Below are positions 62,631-64,000 of a DNA stretch of 64,000 nt, in pieces (positions within the stretch are counted from its first letter, which is position 1; every line of letters begins with the position of its first letter). The notes beneath the pieces were generated by a model. The model was not told the origin of the DNA. It did no database searches and was given only the letters and a program-made list of their open reading frames with translations. The stretch lies in assembly GCF_050436995.1 (NCBI RefSeq), contig NC_134765.1:9823501-9887500 (forward strand), given 5' to 3'. This stretch comes from Anticarsia gemmatalis. Lineage: Eukaryota > Arthropoda > Insecta > Lepidoptera > Erebidae. The position numbers and the translations under genes were made by a program.

Positions 62631-64000
62631 TTTCATGTATGTTTATCACCTCGAATACTTATATCCCAGGAGACTCGTCTCCGTGGTCCAACAGATAAAA
62701 GTTACTATGTAATAATATAAGTCAATATAATATCAAGACAATACATTTCCACTGCCGGTGTCAGCGACTCGTGTAAAAATATAGTTATAAATAGATTGTA
62801 TGATATGTAACAATTGTAAAGATAAATGATAACGAACTGAGATTTCTTTCCTACCTAATATTTGTACACGACTCCACTGAGATTAACAAATGTAGTAGCC
62901 GAGTATTCGAAATGTTTATCATTTGAAAATTACAAATGCAATTTGCTTCTCTTCAGTCATCGAATTGTAGTGTTTTTTGTTGATGAATGTCTTTAATTGA
63001 ATGCCTGTAAATGTAAAAAAACACATAACAGTAACTAGAAAAGGAGGATTTTTTCACATTAACAGACATTCTATAATCGAAAAAAAAAACATTTCAATTA
63101 AAACGCTAAACAACCTACTGAAAGAGTTCTAAAACTAACTGACCATTATGACATTATATCCATATAAAATTTTAGTAGATATATTAAATCATGTGATCAA
63201 AATGTCAACGCAATACCCACAAAAGTCGGCGACAAAACCCAGCGGTGTGTCGGCGTCCTCCGTACATAAAGTTGCCGACATAGATCAGCGGGTTGGCAAC
63301 TTATTCTGGTGAGTATTGCCCTTTAAATTCACGTCCTCTTAGTGCACCACACCTAACACTCATTTAAGTCGTGTCAAACCTAGTTGAATACATAACTATT
63401 CCAAACATTACCTATCCCACAACAAACACAATAACACAATAATAAATAATGCAAATGTATCACACAGGAAAATCATGTCTAGCCAACGTAGCCTTCACCC
63501 AGTGAGTTAACCCCTAGACAGATACATATTGAAACTGAACCTAGAGTCTCTCGTCCCGACCTCGAACTAGATCATCACAATGAGACAGGAAAACTGAATA
63601 ATGGTACACAAAGCGTCAAAAATATGAGTACACTTATATTTTCTATCGTACTTTTTTGTATGAAAAAATTAATTGAACAGGGAACTATCAGTCAAATGAG
63701 CAGTATCAGTGAAATTACAAAAATCCACTGCAGTATAAGAAATCGACACGATGAAGTTGTCGTATTTTTGTTGGAATGTTAAAGTGCCTTATACGTTCAA
63801 AAATAATTAGCATTTTGGATGGACCTATTGCAAGTACCCCATTTACTGCTATTGCTCTAATGCGGTGATTGTAATTCGACTTTATATATACAGAAATCAT
63901 TTCAGTATTTTCATTGATAAAAATGTGTCATTGTATACATATTTTTGCCGCCGACTGTACACGATATGTATCTTGATGGGGTCTTGATCTCTGACAGAAC
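62631..64000. other. Right end of window, no supported gene
   Basis: AT-rich sequence; short frames have no domain content. No repeat with definable ends was found. Confidence 0.55.

Overview
This window is animal nuclear DNA, almost certainly from a moth (Lepidoptera, probably noctuid-like). It is AT-rich, has short coding exons separated by GT-AG introns, and carries typical lepidopteran repeats: Lep1-type Helitrons ending in CTAG, tRNA-derived SINEs, RTE-like LINE tails and several MITEs. No bacterial genes, operons, CRISPR arrays or ribosome binding sites are present. Nearly all long open frames are chance frames or fragments of exons.

Three host genes were assembled exon by exon with consistent splice phase. 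(1) kra (BZW / eIF5-mimic protein), minus strand, 28960 to 13049: ten coding exons, 419 codons plus stop. (2) mRpL45 (mitochondrial ribosomal protein mL45), plus strand, 30234 to 31953: four exons, 310 residues. It is head-to-head with kra. (3) loco (RGS12/14-type regulator of G-protein signalling), minus strand, 45385 to 33405: eleven coding exons, 531 residues. It is convergent with mRpL45, and a probable alternative first exon lies at 56846-56799. The three genes are translation control, mitochondrial translation and G-protein signalling. They are neighbours, not a pathway.

Layout: 1-12.7 kb is repeat-rich intergenic DNA. 12.7-29.4 kb is kra, including a 10 kb first intron. 30.2-32.0 kb is mRpL45. 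32.2-45.7 kb is loco, with its upstream alternative promoter near 56.9 kb. 48.8-51.35 kb is a decayed DNA transposon with a PIF/Harbinger derivative nested inside it. 54.3-55.7 kb is a long-inverted-repeat element carrying an intact 264-codon ORF. 57-64 kb is intergenic with SINE, LINE-like and Helitron remnants.

The most interesting observation is that introns of kra contain what look like C/D-box small nucleolar RNAs in the sense orientation. Three paralogous copies sit in three consecutive introns and share a guide that can pair with a conserved large-subunit rRNA segment. A second, longer 127-nt repeated unit with C- and D-like ends occurs in two further introns. One of its copies is split by a 351-bp GC-rich MITE whose removal restores exactly 127 nt. 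All calls come from reading the sequence; no alignment, folding or database search was run.
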